Shown here: one piece after another, positions 8,568 through 14,666 of the stretch
How the letters are laid out: each line of letters begins with the position of its first letter
How positions within the stretch are numbered: the stretch's first letter is position 1
Source of the DNA: JBLIAZ01 sp047632015
GTDB lineage: Bacteria > Bacteroidota > Bacteroidia > Flavobacteriales_C > GCA-002722245
Assembly: GCA_047632015.1 (NCBI GenBank)
Contig: JBLIBC010000027.1
Span: forward strand, 1-16,224
DNA length: 16,224 bases
Direction: 5' to 3'
The notes under the pieces: generated by a model
What the model was told of the DNA's origin: nothing
Databases searched by the model: none
What the model saw: the letters and a program-made list of their open reading frames with translations, nothing else
Made by a program: the position numbers and the translations under genes

Positions 8568-9119
8568 ATGACAACAAAAGGGAATTTTGAAATTCAAGAC
8601 AAATTAGTTTTAGGCACCACAATGGCCGAAAACTTAAAGAAAAATTTGGGAAAGGTTCGCAAGGACAGCATCCGTGAAAAGTTTTCTGATTTTGAAAACG
8701 TAGAGCATAGATTGGAGTTCGTAGCAAACATCCATGGTGTGGAATACATTAACGATTCAAAAGCAACTAACGTCAATTCAACTTGGTACGCCTTGGAAAG
8801 AATGGAAAAAAAGGTGATTTGGATTGTAGGTGGTGTGGATAAAATGGTTGATTACAGTTCATTACACGGACTAGTAAAAGACAAAGTTAGAGCAATCATT
8901 TACATGGGAACTGAAAAGCCAAAAATGTTCGAAAACTTCATGGACAAAGTGTCTTTAATTACTGATGCTGCATCAATGGAGGAAGCTGTACGTAATGCGT
9001 ACTACGCTGCCGAAAAAGGTGAAACAGTATTGTTATCTCCTGCTGCTGCAAGTTTCAACATGTTTGACAACTTGGAGGAAAGAGGTAAAGTATTTAAAAA
9101 AGCTGTAAGAGGATTGTAA
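8568..9119 (+). CDS. Free-standing MurD C-terminal-domain protein
   Basis: This 183-residue protein is a second copy of only the C-terminal ligase domain of MurD. Residues 42-183 align without gaps to residues 311-452 of the adjacent MurD, with 76 identities in 142 columns by hand count. Residues 10-41 align weakly to the end of the MurD central domain but have lost the GKHNLLNALAA motif. There is no P-loop, so it cannot be a ligase alone. It keeps NDSKATN (62-68), GGVDK (88-92) and SPAAASF (157-163). By comparison with E. coli MurD these include the counterparts of Thr321, Lys348 and Ser415, which contact D-glutamate; Phe422 is replaced by Leu169 and the SPACAS cysteine by alanine. The start ATG lies in a very A/T-rich leader (8540-8567), the kind of context linked to strong translation in Bacteroidota. 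The frame is intact with mostly conservative changes, so I infer a maintained paralogue. Its function is unknown; a regulatory, substrate-binding or MurD-partner role is possible. Confidence 0.85.
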   Translation: MTTKGNFEIQDKLVLGTTMAENLKKNLGKVRKDSIREKFSDFENVEHRLEFVANIHGVEYINDSKATNVNSTWYALERMEKKVIWIVGGVDKMVDYSSLHGLVKDKVRAIIYMGTEKPKMFENFMDKVSLITDAASMEEAVRNAYYAAEKGETVLLSPAAASFNMFDNLEERGKVFKKAVRGL

Positions 9120-9330
9120 AATCTTTTGCATCAGCTTATATGGGTTTATGTGATTATTTATAAGCTCATTGTATACTAAAAAAGTCTAGTTTAATCTCAA
9201 CGAGATACTAGCATTTGATTAAAATAAAATTGGCAATTAATTGCTGTTGGAACTATCCCTTTTGTTCCCTGGAATTTTGTCCTCTTTATTTTAATTCGTT
9301 TTAAAAACTGGTAAAATATATTGCTGTTAG
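9120..9330. other. Spacer upstream of ftsW with stem-loops, possible internal promoter region
   Basis: This is the only long gap (211 bp) inside the otherwise tightly packed mraZ-murG run. It contains an 8-bp inverted repeat with an 18-nt loop (AGCTTATA 9133-9140, TATAAGCT 9159-9166), the compact stem-loop at 9186-9211, and a perfect 12-bp palindrome GCAATTAATTGC at 9233-9244. No U-tract follows the stem-loops, so a classical terminator is not supported. The length and structure suggest an internal promoter or processing site separating ftsW-murG from the genes upstream. I could not identify a convincing -33/-7 promoter. Confidence 0.45.
9186..9211 (+). other. Compact stem-loop between the MurD-like gene and ftsW
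   Basis: CTAGT (9186-9190) pairs with ACTAG (9207-9211), and ATCTC (9194-9198) pairs with GAGAT (9202-9206). The loop is AAC and a 3-nt bulge TTA lies on the left arm. Ten base pairs in 26 nt is more than expected by chance. It may be an mRNA processing or stabilising structure, or a protein-binding palindrome. Confidence 0.45.
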
Positions 9331-10482
9331 ATGAAATGGGTCTACGATAAAATTCAAGGTGATAAAATAATATGGGTGATTACCATATTTTTAGCCTTGA
9401 TTTCCTTGCCGCTGATATACGTGGCGACCGACGAGTTAGCACTTAGTTTTAAAGGAGGTAACACATCGTTTTTTGTCATTAAACATTTTTTCATTTTACT
9501 TACTTCCTTGGTGCTCATTTATTATGTGCACCTGATTAATCACAGTTATTTCTCCAAATTGTCCATGTACTTAATGTACATTGCCGTGCCTTTGTTGCTG
9601 TTTACAATGATCAGTGGTGTGGAGGCCAATGCAGCTACAAGATGGATGCGGATCCCCATTGTTGGGTTAAGTTTTCAAACTTCGGATTTTGCCAAGTTAG
9701 CTTTGACACTGTATTTAGCCAGGGCCTTATCAAAAAAACAAGCCATACTAGGCGACTTTAAACAAGTGATGTTACATGTTTTTGCACCCGTGTTAATGGT
9801 TTGTGCCTTAACTGTAAAGGAGGATTTTAGCACCACCGCACTTATATTTGGTACTTGCATCATTATCATGTTTTTTGGTAATGTAAAAATATCACACATC
9901 GGAATTGTACTAGGAGGTATCGTTTTGGTTTTTGTATTAGTGGTTTTAGTCAAGCCCGATTTGTTTCCGAGAATGGATACGTGGATGAGTCGTTTAAATT
10001 CATTCTCTGACGTGGCCGACGACCAAGAAGGTAACTATCAAAGTAATTTATCAAAAGCAGCCATCCTTGACGGGGGTATGTTTGGAACCATGTTAAACGG
10101 TGGGAAATACCCTGCTCCGCCACAAGCGGCATCGGATTTTATGTTTTCCACTTTGATTAAAAATTTCGGTATGGTAGGAGGTTTCGTGACCTTACTGATG
10201 TACCTGCTCTTTTTGTTCAGGAGCATCAAAGTAGCGGTAAAAGCACCTAAGTTATTTTCATCGCTGCTTGTAATTGGCCTTGCATTCAGTATTTCGTTTC
10301 AAGCGTTCAGTAACATGGCTGTAGCCGTGGGATTATTTCCTGTAACAGGACAAGCTTTACCCATGATAAGCATGGGAGGAACATCCATTTGGTTCACTGC
10401 ATTGTCCATTGGCATTATTTTGAGTGTCAGCAGGGACGTTGTAAAAAAGTCAGAAAAGGAAAAGTTAGAAAAAAACACGTAA
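9331..10482 (+). CDS. ftsW: Septal peptidoglycan glycosyltransferase FtsW
   Basis: This polytopic SEDS-family membrane protein polymerises lipid II into septal glycan strands in partnership with FtsI. It has 383 residues with about ten membrane segments. SEDS landmarks are ATRWMRIP (102-109) with FQTSDFAKLAL (115-125), DFSTTALIF (165-173), NYQSNLSKAAI (235-245), and the closing block TGQALPMISMGGTS (339-352). Asp269 in ASDFMF is at the position of the essential periplasmic-loop aspartate. Just after it, KNFG (277-280) stands where most family members have an acidic EE(L/Y)G, which is a modest divergence. The C-terminal tail is short and basic. It starts after a structured 211-bp spacer, so it may have its own promoter, and ends 17 bp before murG. 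Confidence 0.94.
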   Translation: MKWVYDKIQGDKIIWVITIFLALISLPLIYVATDELALSFKGGNTSFFVIKHFFILLTSLVLIYYVHLINHSYFSKLSMYLMYIAVPLLLFTMISGVEANAATRWMRIPIVGLSFQTSDFAKLALTLYLARALSKKQAILGDFKQVMLHVFAPVLMVCALTVKEDFSTTALIFGTCIIIMFFGNVKISHIGIVLGGIVLVFVLVVLVKPDLFPRMDTWMSRLNSFSDVADDQEGNYQSNLSKAAILDGGMFGTMLNGGKYPAPPQAASDFMFSTLIKNFGMVGGFVTLLMYLLFLFRSIKVAVKAPKLFSSLLVIGLAFSISFQAFSNMAVAVGLFPVTGQALPMISMGGTSIWFTALSIGIILSVSRDVVKKSEKEKLEKNT

Positions 10483-10499
10483 GAAAAACCAGCGACGGC

Positions 10500-11612
10500 A
10501 TGAGTAAAGAAAACGGAAAACTAAAAGTCATTGTAAGCGGAGGAGGAACCGGAGGACATATTTTTCCTGCTGTGGCAATTGCCAATGCCATCAAAAATAA
10601 ATACCCGGATGCTGATATTTTATTTGTCGGAGCCAAGGGTAAAATGGAAATGGAAAAGGTGCCAAAAGCAGGTTACCCAATTAAAGGATTATGGATTAGT
10701 GGTTTACAAAGGAAGTTGACTCTTGCTAACCTCATGTTTCCCTTAAAAGTAATAGTAAGCTTAATTCATTCCATGCTCATCATCAAGTCCTTTAAGCCTG
10801 ACATCGCTATTGGTGTTGGTGGATATGCTGGAGGTCCATTACTTAAAGCAGCCACTATGATGGGAGTGCCAGCATTAATTCACGAATCAAATTCCTTTCC
10901 TGGAATCACAAATAAACTGTTGGGTAAAAGTGTAAATCGGGTGTGTGTCGCTTTTGCCAACATGGAAAAGTACTTCCCTAAAAGCAAATTAGTGCTAACC
11001 GGAAATCCAGTTCGTCAGGAAATAGTCAAGTTAGCAGGTAAAAGAGAGGATGCCTTAAAGCATTTTAACTTGGATGACTCACGTCCAGTCGTTTTAGTGA
11101 TTGGAGGAAGTTTAGGAGCAAGAAGCATCAACCAAGCAATACACGAGTCCTTGCCAAAATTCAAGGAAAATAACTATCAAGTATTGTGGCAAACCGGTGT
11201 TCATTACAAAGAGCAGTCTGTCCAAGCGGTCACTGAACTAGTATACGACGGTGTTAAACCACATGAGTTCATTTATGAAATGGACTTGGCTTATGCTGCT
11301 GCCGATGTGGTGGTTTCAAGAGCTGGAGCCATGTCAGTGTCGGAATTGTCCTTGGTGGCAAAACCTGCTATATTGGTTCCTTATCCATATGCGTCGGAGG
11401 ATCATCAAACAAAAAATGCCATGACCTTGGTGTTAAAAGATGCAGCAGTACTGGTAAAGGATGATCAAACAAAGGAAAAACTGTACGCCGAAATAGTAGG
11501 CATGTTAACGGATCCCGATAAAATGCAAAAGCTAGTGGTGAACATCAACAAACTGGCAATATCGGATGCGGATCAGTTAATATTAAAAGAAGTCGAGAGC
11601 CTTCTTGCTTAA
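10500..11612 (+). CDS. murG: UDP-GlcNAc:lipid I GlcNAc transferase MurG
   Basis: This GT-B glycosyltransferase on the cytoplasmic face of the membrane adds GlcNAc to lipid I, forming lipid II. I place the start at the ATG at 10500. The frame stays open back to 10389, but that would overlap ftsW by about 90 nt and add a non-homologous basic extension. The resulting 370 residues fit the family. The N-terminal glycine loop GGGTGGHIFPAVAIA starts at residue 14. GGYAGGP and HESNSFPG lie in the first domain. GGSLGARSIN and SRAGAMSVSEL with PYPYASEDHQTKNA form the UDP-GlcNAc site of the second domain. The last 8 nt overlap the proposed start of the next gene, a lipoprotein hydrolase instead of the usual murC. 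Confidence 0.96.
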   Translation: MSKENGKLKVIVSGGGTGGHIFPAVAIANAIKNKYPDADILFVGAKGKMEMEKVPKAGYPIKGLWISGLQRKLTLANLMFPLKVIVSLIHSMLIIKSFKPDIAIGVGGYAGGPLLKAATMMGVPALIHESNSFPGITNKLLGKSVNRVCVAFANMEKYFPKSKLVLTGNPVRQEIVKLAGKREDALKHFNLDDSRPVVLVIGGSLGARSINQAIHESLPKFKENNYQVLWQTGVHYKEQSVQAVTELVYDGVKPHEFIYEMDLAYAAADVVVSRAGAMSVSELSLVAKPAILVPYPYASEDHQTKNAMTLVLKDAAVLVKDDQTKEKLYAEIVGMLTDPDKMQKLVVNINKLAISDADQLILKEVESLLA

Positions 11613-12549
11613 AGTACTTTCAATATCGATATTGGTTTTATTCCTGACTTCGTGTAACTCAAGTTTAAAACTTAAGGACTTTCCAATACCCGTTTTAAGT
11701 GCAAAAGATTACCAATTGGACACTGCTGTTAAGGTGTCCTTTTCGGTAATTGAAACAGCTTATTCTTTTACCAAAGAAGCATTCCTTTTTAAAGGTGGAA
11801 AGTGGTTCAAAAAAAGAAAAATTACTCATTCAGCATTCCTTGTCCAACATCCTCAAGGTAATTTTTTGTTTGACACAGGAATAGGGAGCGAGGTAAGCAA
11901 TCAAGTAAAGGATCAATTTTCATTTGTTCAAAGAAAGGGGAGCAAGTATGTCAAATTAAAAACGGTTGCTGAAACCTTGGAGGAAAACCACTACAGCAAG
12001 GATTTCTTGGCTTTCGTTTTACTATCCCACATGCACTGGGATCATGCTGGAGGGATTGAGGATTTCCATCACCCATTAGTATACACCACCAAGTTGGAGC
12101 ACGATCATGCTTTTCAGGAACACAGTGAGGGATCCTATTTTATCCAGCAACAATTTGACTCCAGTAATGTGCAATGGAAGTTTTTAACTTTTGACAGCAT
12201 CCCCTACAAAGTGTTTTTACAAAGTTTGGATTTATTTGGTGACGGTACCGTGGTGTTGGTTCCATTGCAGGGTCACACAAAGGGCAGTATAGGCATGTTT
12301 TTGAATTTGCCATCGGGGAACAAATATTTTTTTATTGGTGATGTTGCTTTTGCTAAGGAGGCAATTACGGGACCTTCCGAAAAACATTTCATTCCAAGAA
12401 ATCAAGTGGACAACGACAGGAAGGCTGTACAAAATCAATTGGTGCTGCTACATTATTTACAAAAATTACAAGCTGATATTCACATAATACCATCGCATGA
12501 TTATCAAGCAATCAAAGACTTGGCACATTTTCCAACGCTTCAAAAATAA
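11605..12549 (+). CDS. Metallo-beta-lactamase-fold lipoprotein hydrolase
   Basis: This is a predicted lipid-anchored metallohydrolase of 314 residues. The TTG at 11605 is the preferred start. There is no upstream or nearby in-frame ATG, and this start gives a complete lipoprotein signal: Lys3, a hydrophobic core, and LFLTSC with Cys17 as the lipidated residue. The hydrolase domain has the full dinuclear-metal set: HMHWDH (His142, His144, Asp146, His147), His224 in GHTKGS, Asp246 in FIGDVAF, and His298 in PSHD. The HxHxDH plus H, D, H arrangement matches N-acyl-homoserine-lactonase-like and related members, but substrate cannot be read from sequence. It overlaps murG by 8 nt, so it is probably co-translated with the cell wall genes. 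It occupies the position where murC usually lies. Confidence 0.85.
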   Translation: MLKVLSISILVLFLTSCNSSLKLKDFPIPVLSAKDYQLDTAVKVSFSVIETAYSFTKEAFLFKGGKWFKKRKITHSAFLVQHPQGNFLFDTGIGSEVSNQVKDQFSFVQRKGSKYVKLKTVAETLEENHYSKDFLAFVLLSHMHWDHAGGIEDFHHPLVYTTKLEHDHAFQEHSEGSYFIQQQFDSSNVQWKFLTFDSIPYKVFLQSLDLFGDGTVVLVPLQGHTKGSIGMFLNLPSGNKYFFIGDVAFAKEAITGPSEKHFIPRNQVDNDRKAVQNQLVLLHYLQKLQADIHIIPSHDYQAIKDLAHFPTLQK

Positions 12550-12566
12550 ACACTAATTTTACTGCT

Positions 12567-13349
12567 ATGATTTTAAAAGATATAATAGCTCATTTGGAGC
12601 AAATTGCACCTTTGGAATACCAAGCTTCTTATGATAATTCAGGACTTATTGTAGGGAATGAAACCCTCAAGGTAACAGCTGCCGTGGTAAGTTTGGATTG
12701 CACGGAGGATGTAGTGGAGGAAGCCATTTCAAAAGGAGCTAACTTAATCATTGCTCATCATCCAATAGTGTTTTCAGGACTTAAAAAGTTTAACGGTAGC
12801 AACTACGTGGAGCGCACAGTTATTAAAGCCATCGAAAATAAGGTTGCTATTTACGCTATTCACACCAACTTGGACAGCGTTTCAAACGGAGTGAATAAAA
12901 AAATAGGTGACCTATTAGCATTGCAAAATTTACAAATACTAAGTGTCAATCCAGGAATGGATAATGTGGGTGCAGGGATGGTAGGTGAGGTTCAAAACCA
13001 CATGGAGGAAACAGCATTTTTACAGCATGTAAAAAAAGCACTAAACGTTCCCATGTTAAAGTACACAGCCTTGTTAAATAAGCATGTAAAAAAAGTAGCG
13101 TTTTGCGGAGGAAGCGGTTCGTTTTTACTTGCAGACGCCATAGCCCAAGGAGCTGATGTTTTTATTACCTCCGACTTCAAATATCACCAGTACTTTGATG
13201 CTGAAAATCAGATAGTTATAGTGGATATAGGACATTATGAAGCGGAAAGTTGCACTAAGGATTTGATTTGTGAAATTCTTACTGAAAAATTCCCTACCTT
13301 TACGCTCCATTTTTCGGAGGTAAATACTAATCCGGTTAAATATTTATAG
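12567..13349 (+). CDS. Nif3-like dinuclear metal centre protein, short form
   Basis: This cytoplasmic Nif3/YbgI/YqfO-family protein has 260 residues and probably forms a hexameric toroid with a dinuclear metal site. Database names include GTP cyclohydrolase I type 2, but the true activity is unsettled. Metal-site residues are present: AHHP (His64, His65), HTNLD (Asp103), and GHYEAE near the C-terminus (His223, Glu227). FITSDFKYHQYFDA (199-212) is another family hallmark. The Bacteroidota members I know are about 365 residues, with an inserted alpha/beta domain of about 100 residues between the halves. Here that insert is missing: residue 128 (LSVNPG) runs straight to GAGMVGEV. The gene is followed 6 bp later by the zinc-ribbon gene, a pairing common in this phylum. 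Confidence 0.92.
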   Translation: MILKDIIAHLEQIAPLEYQASYDNSGLIVGNETLKVTAAVVSLDCTEDVVEEAISKGANLIIAHHPIVFSGLKKFNGSNYVERTVIKAIENKVAIYAIHTNLDSVSNGVNKKIGDLLALQNLQILSVNPGMDNVGAGMVGEVQNHMEETAFLQHVKKALNVPMLKYTALLNKHVKKVAFCGGSGSFLLADAIAQGADVFITSDFKYHQYFDAENQIVIVDIGHYEAESCTKDLICEILTEKFPTFTLHFSEVNTNPVKYL

Positions 13350-13355
13350 CACATT

Positions 13356-14111
13356 ATGGCAAAAGTAAAAGTTGAAACAACGGTAGAAGAAAAGTTACTG
13401 GCTTTATACAAGTTACAAACTGTAGATTCTAAAATTGATAAAATTCAAATCGTTAGAGGTGAACTTCCGCTGGAAGTAGAGGATTTAGAAGATGAGATTG
13501 CAGGGATTGAGACAAGAGTTAATAAGTCAAACGCTGAAATTCAAAAGTTGGTTGACGAAGTGAACGAAAAAAAGAACATCGTAAAAGATGCTTTGATTTC
13601 AATCAAAAAGTCAGAAGAGCAACAAAAAGGAGTTAGGAACAACAGAGAATACGATGCTATTAGTAAGGAAATTGAATTTCAATCATTAGAAATTGAATTG
13701 TCTAACAAAAGAGCTATTGCAGCTGAAATCGTAATAAGGAATAAAAAAGAAGTCCTTACTGAAAGTGACGAGCTTTTAGCAAGAAGACAAGCTGATTTAA
13801 AAAGCAAACAAGAAGAGTTAGAGAACATCATTGCTGAAACAGCAAAAGAAGAAGAGAAATTATTGAAAGCTTCAGCTAAAAATGAAAAAGCAATTGACGA
13901 GAGAATGTTAATCGCTTATAAAAGAGTTAGAGGAAGTGTAAGGAATGGATTGGGAGTTGTAGCGTTAGATAGAGATTCTTGTGGAGGGTGTTTTAATAAA
14001 ATACCTCACCAAAGACAAATTGACATTGCTACAAGGAAGAAAGTTTCTATTTGTGAGCACTGTGGAAGGATATTGGTTGATGCTGAATTGGCGATGGAGG
14101 TTACTGGGTAA
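13356..14111 (+). CDS. Coiled-coil protein with C4-type zinc ribbon
   Basis: This cytoplasmic protein of 251 residues has a long charged helical region (about 10-185) with heptad-like Leu/Ile spacing that should form an antiparallel coiled coil. A zinc ribbon follows, with Cys209-x2-Cys212 and Cys233-x2-Cys236 in CGGC and CEHC. The layout matches the CT398/HP0958-like zinc-ribbon family, with KGVRNNREYDAISKEIE at 91-107 as a typical conserved segment. Some members act as RNA or flagellar and secretion chaperones, but no role is established for the Bacteroidota form. The gene follows the Nif3-family gene by 6 bp and is followed within 25 bp by a strong terminator, so it ends the transcription unit. 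The identification is firm; the function is open. Confidence 0.9.
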   Translation: MAKVKVETTVEEKLLALYKLQTVDSKIDKIQIVRGELPLEVEDLEDEIAGIETRVNKSNAEIQKLVDEVNEKKNIVKDALISIKKSEEQQKGVRNNREYDAISKEIEFQSLEIELSNKRAIAAEIVIRNKKEVLTESDELLARRQADLKSKQEELENIIAETAKEEEKLLKASAKNEKAIDERMLIAYKRVRGSVRNGLGVVALDRDSCGGCFNKIPHQRQIDIATRKKVSICEHCGRILVDAELAMEVTG

Positions 14112-14134
14112 TACCATTTGATATAATATTTAAG

Positions 14135-14163
14135 AAACCTGAGTTTTTAACTCGGGTTTTTTT
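14135..14163 (+). terminator. Rho-independent terminator after the zinc-ribbon gene
   Basis: A 10-bp stem AAACCTGAGT (14135-14144) pairs with ACTCGGGTTT (14150-14159), with one U-G wobble and a TTTTA loop. An unbroken T tract runs to 14163. It lies 24 bp after the stop codon at 14111 and marks the end of the transcription unit that includes the cell wall genes. Confidence 0.9.
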
Positions 14164-14205
14164 ATGTTTTGACCTTTCACTTTCTCTACGAGATTTGTTT
14201 TGCAA

Positions 14206-14258
14206 TTTGTTCACCCTATTTTATTTCTTCGTGTTCACTTGTTCGTCGTTCCTCCTCG
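14206..14258 (-). repeat. Dispersed repeat, copy 1 of 3
   Basis: On the minus strand the unit begins CGAGGAGGAACGACGAAC, continues through an A-rich middle, and ends TGAACAAA. The 25-bp core (14234-14258) is identical to copy 3 and has three differences from copy 2. Read on the minus strand in one frame it gives RRNDEQVN followed soon by a stop. Confidence 0.7.
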
Positions 14259-14296
14259 GGTTCCATTGCATGCTATTACGTTCCACTGTGTTTGCC

Positions 14297-14342
14297 TTTC
14301 TTTTAACCAAAAGAAACAAAGGTCTTCTTTTGATCAAAGAAG
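14297..14342. repeat. Two adjacent perfect palindromic hairpins
   Basis: TTTCTTTT (14297-14304) and AAAAGAAA (14309-14316) form an 8-bp stem with an AACC loop. CTTCTTT (14324-14330) and AAAGAAG (14336-14342) form a 7-bp stem with a TGATC loop. They lie between repeat copies 1 and 2. Without GC-rich stems or U-tracts they are not terminators. Confidence 0.55.
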
Positions 14343-14357
14343 CAAAACCCTTCATTT

Positions 14358-14411
14358 TTTGTTCATCATATTTTATTCTTTCCGAATTCACCAGTTCGTC
14401 GTACCTCCTCG
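14358..14411 (-). repeat. Dispersed repeat, copy 2 of 3
   Basis: This is the same unit as copies 1 and 3 with three substitutions in its 25-bp core (14387-14411). The flanking A-rich half and the terminal TGAACAAA (minus strand) are preserved. It lies about 150 bp from copy 1 and about 200 bp from copy 3, all in the same orientation. Confidence 0.7.
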
Positions 14412-14414
14412 GTT

Positions 14415-14529
14415 CTTGATAAAAAACGAAGCAAAAAATCAAGGGCGACCATGGTCTTGTTGAAAACTACGTCCTCCTCCCCGCCAAAAAAAGAACTCGA
14501 TTCCCTAGAATCTCGGACAGGCTTTTTTT
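14415..14529. repeat. Palindrome-rich segment between repeat copies 2 and 3
   Basis: This stretch contains CTTGAT/ATCAAG (14415-14420 and 14438-14443), the 10-bp palindrome GACCATGGTC (14447-14456), and a nested structure. In the nested structure AAAAAAAG (14486-14493) and CTTTTTTT (14522-14529) flank GATTC-CCTA-GAATC (14499-14512). The last could act as a bidirectional terminator-like hairpin or be part of a mobile repeat unit. Confidence 0.45.
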
Positions 14530-14555
14530 GAGGTTTCCTAACGCACGGGATTTTT

Positions 14556-14607
14556 TTTGTTCATACATATCATTTTTTCGAATTCACTTGTTCGTCGTTC
14601 CTCCTCG
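14556..14607 (-). repeat. Dispersed repeat, copy 3 of 3
   Basis: The 25-bp core (14583-14607) is identical to that of copy 1, 349 bp away. The unit again ends with TGAACAAA on the minus strand. The GAATTC just inside the core is shared with copy 2. Confidence 0.7.
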
Positions 14608-14666
14608 CTCCTACAAATCCCATAAACGCCTTTTGGATGACGTGAATTTTATGTGATTTAAATTAG

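Noticed and set aside
9186..9211. Rho-independent terminator before ftsW
   Set aside because: The stem is good, but no T tract follows (CATTTGATT), and a stop here would cut ftsW and murG from the operon without a visible strong promoter.
10389..10499. N-terminal extension of MurG to the ATG at 10389
   Set aside because: It would overlap ftsW by about 90 nt and adds a basic, Cys/His-containing stretch with no counterpart in MurG. The ATG at 10500 gives the standard N-terminus.
14221..14442. Minus-strand frame of 73 codons
   Set aside because: It spans repeat copies 1 and 2, and its only regular features are the repeat-derived RRxDE segments. There is no recognisable protein and stops differ between copies.
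14195..14463. Overlapping plus-strand frames of 74 and 87 codons after the terminator
   Set aside because: They run through the dispersed repeats and palindromes, are rich in Phe, Ser and Leu from T-rich DNA, and show no domain or conserved start context.
14206..14607. CRISPR array
   Set aside because: Only three copies, with unequal spacing of about 100-145 bp between them and changing flanks; there are no cas genes.
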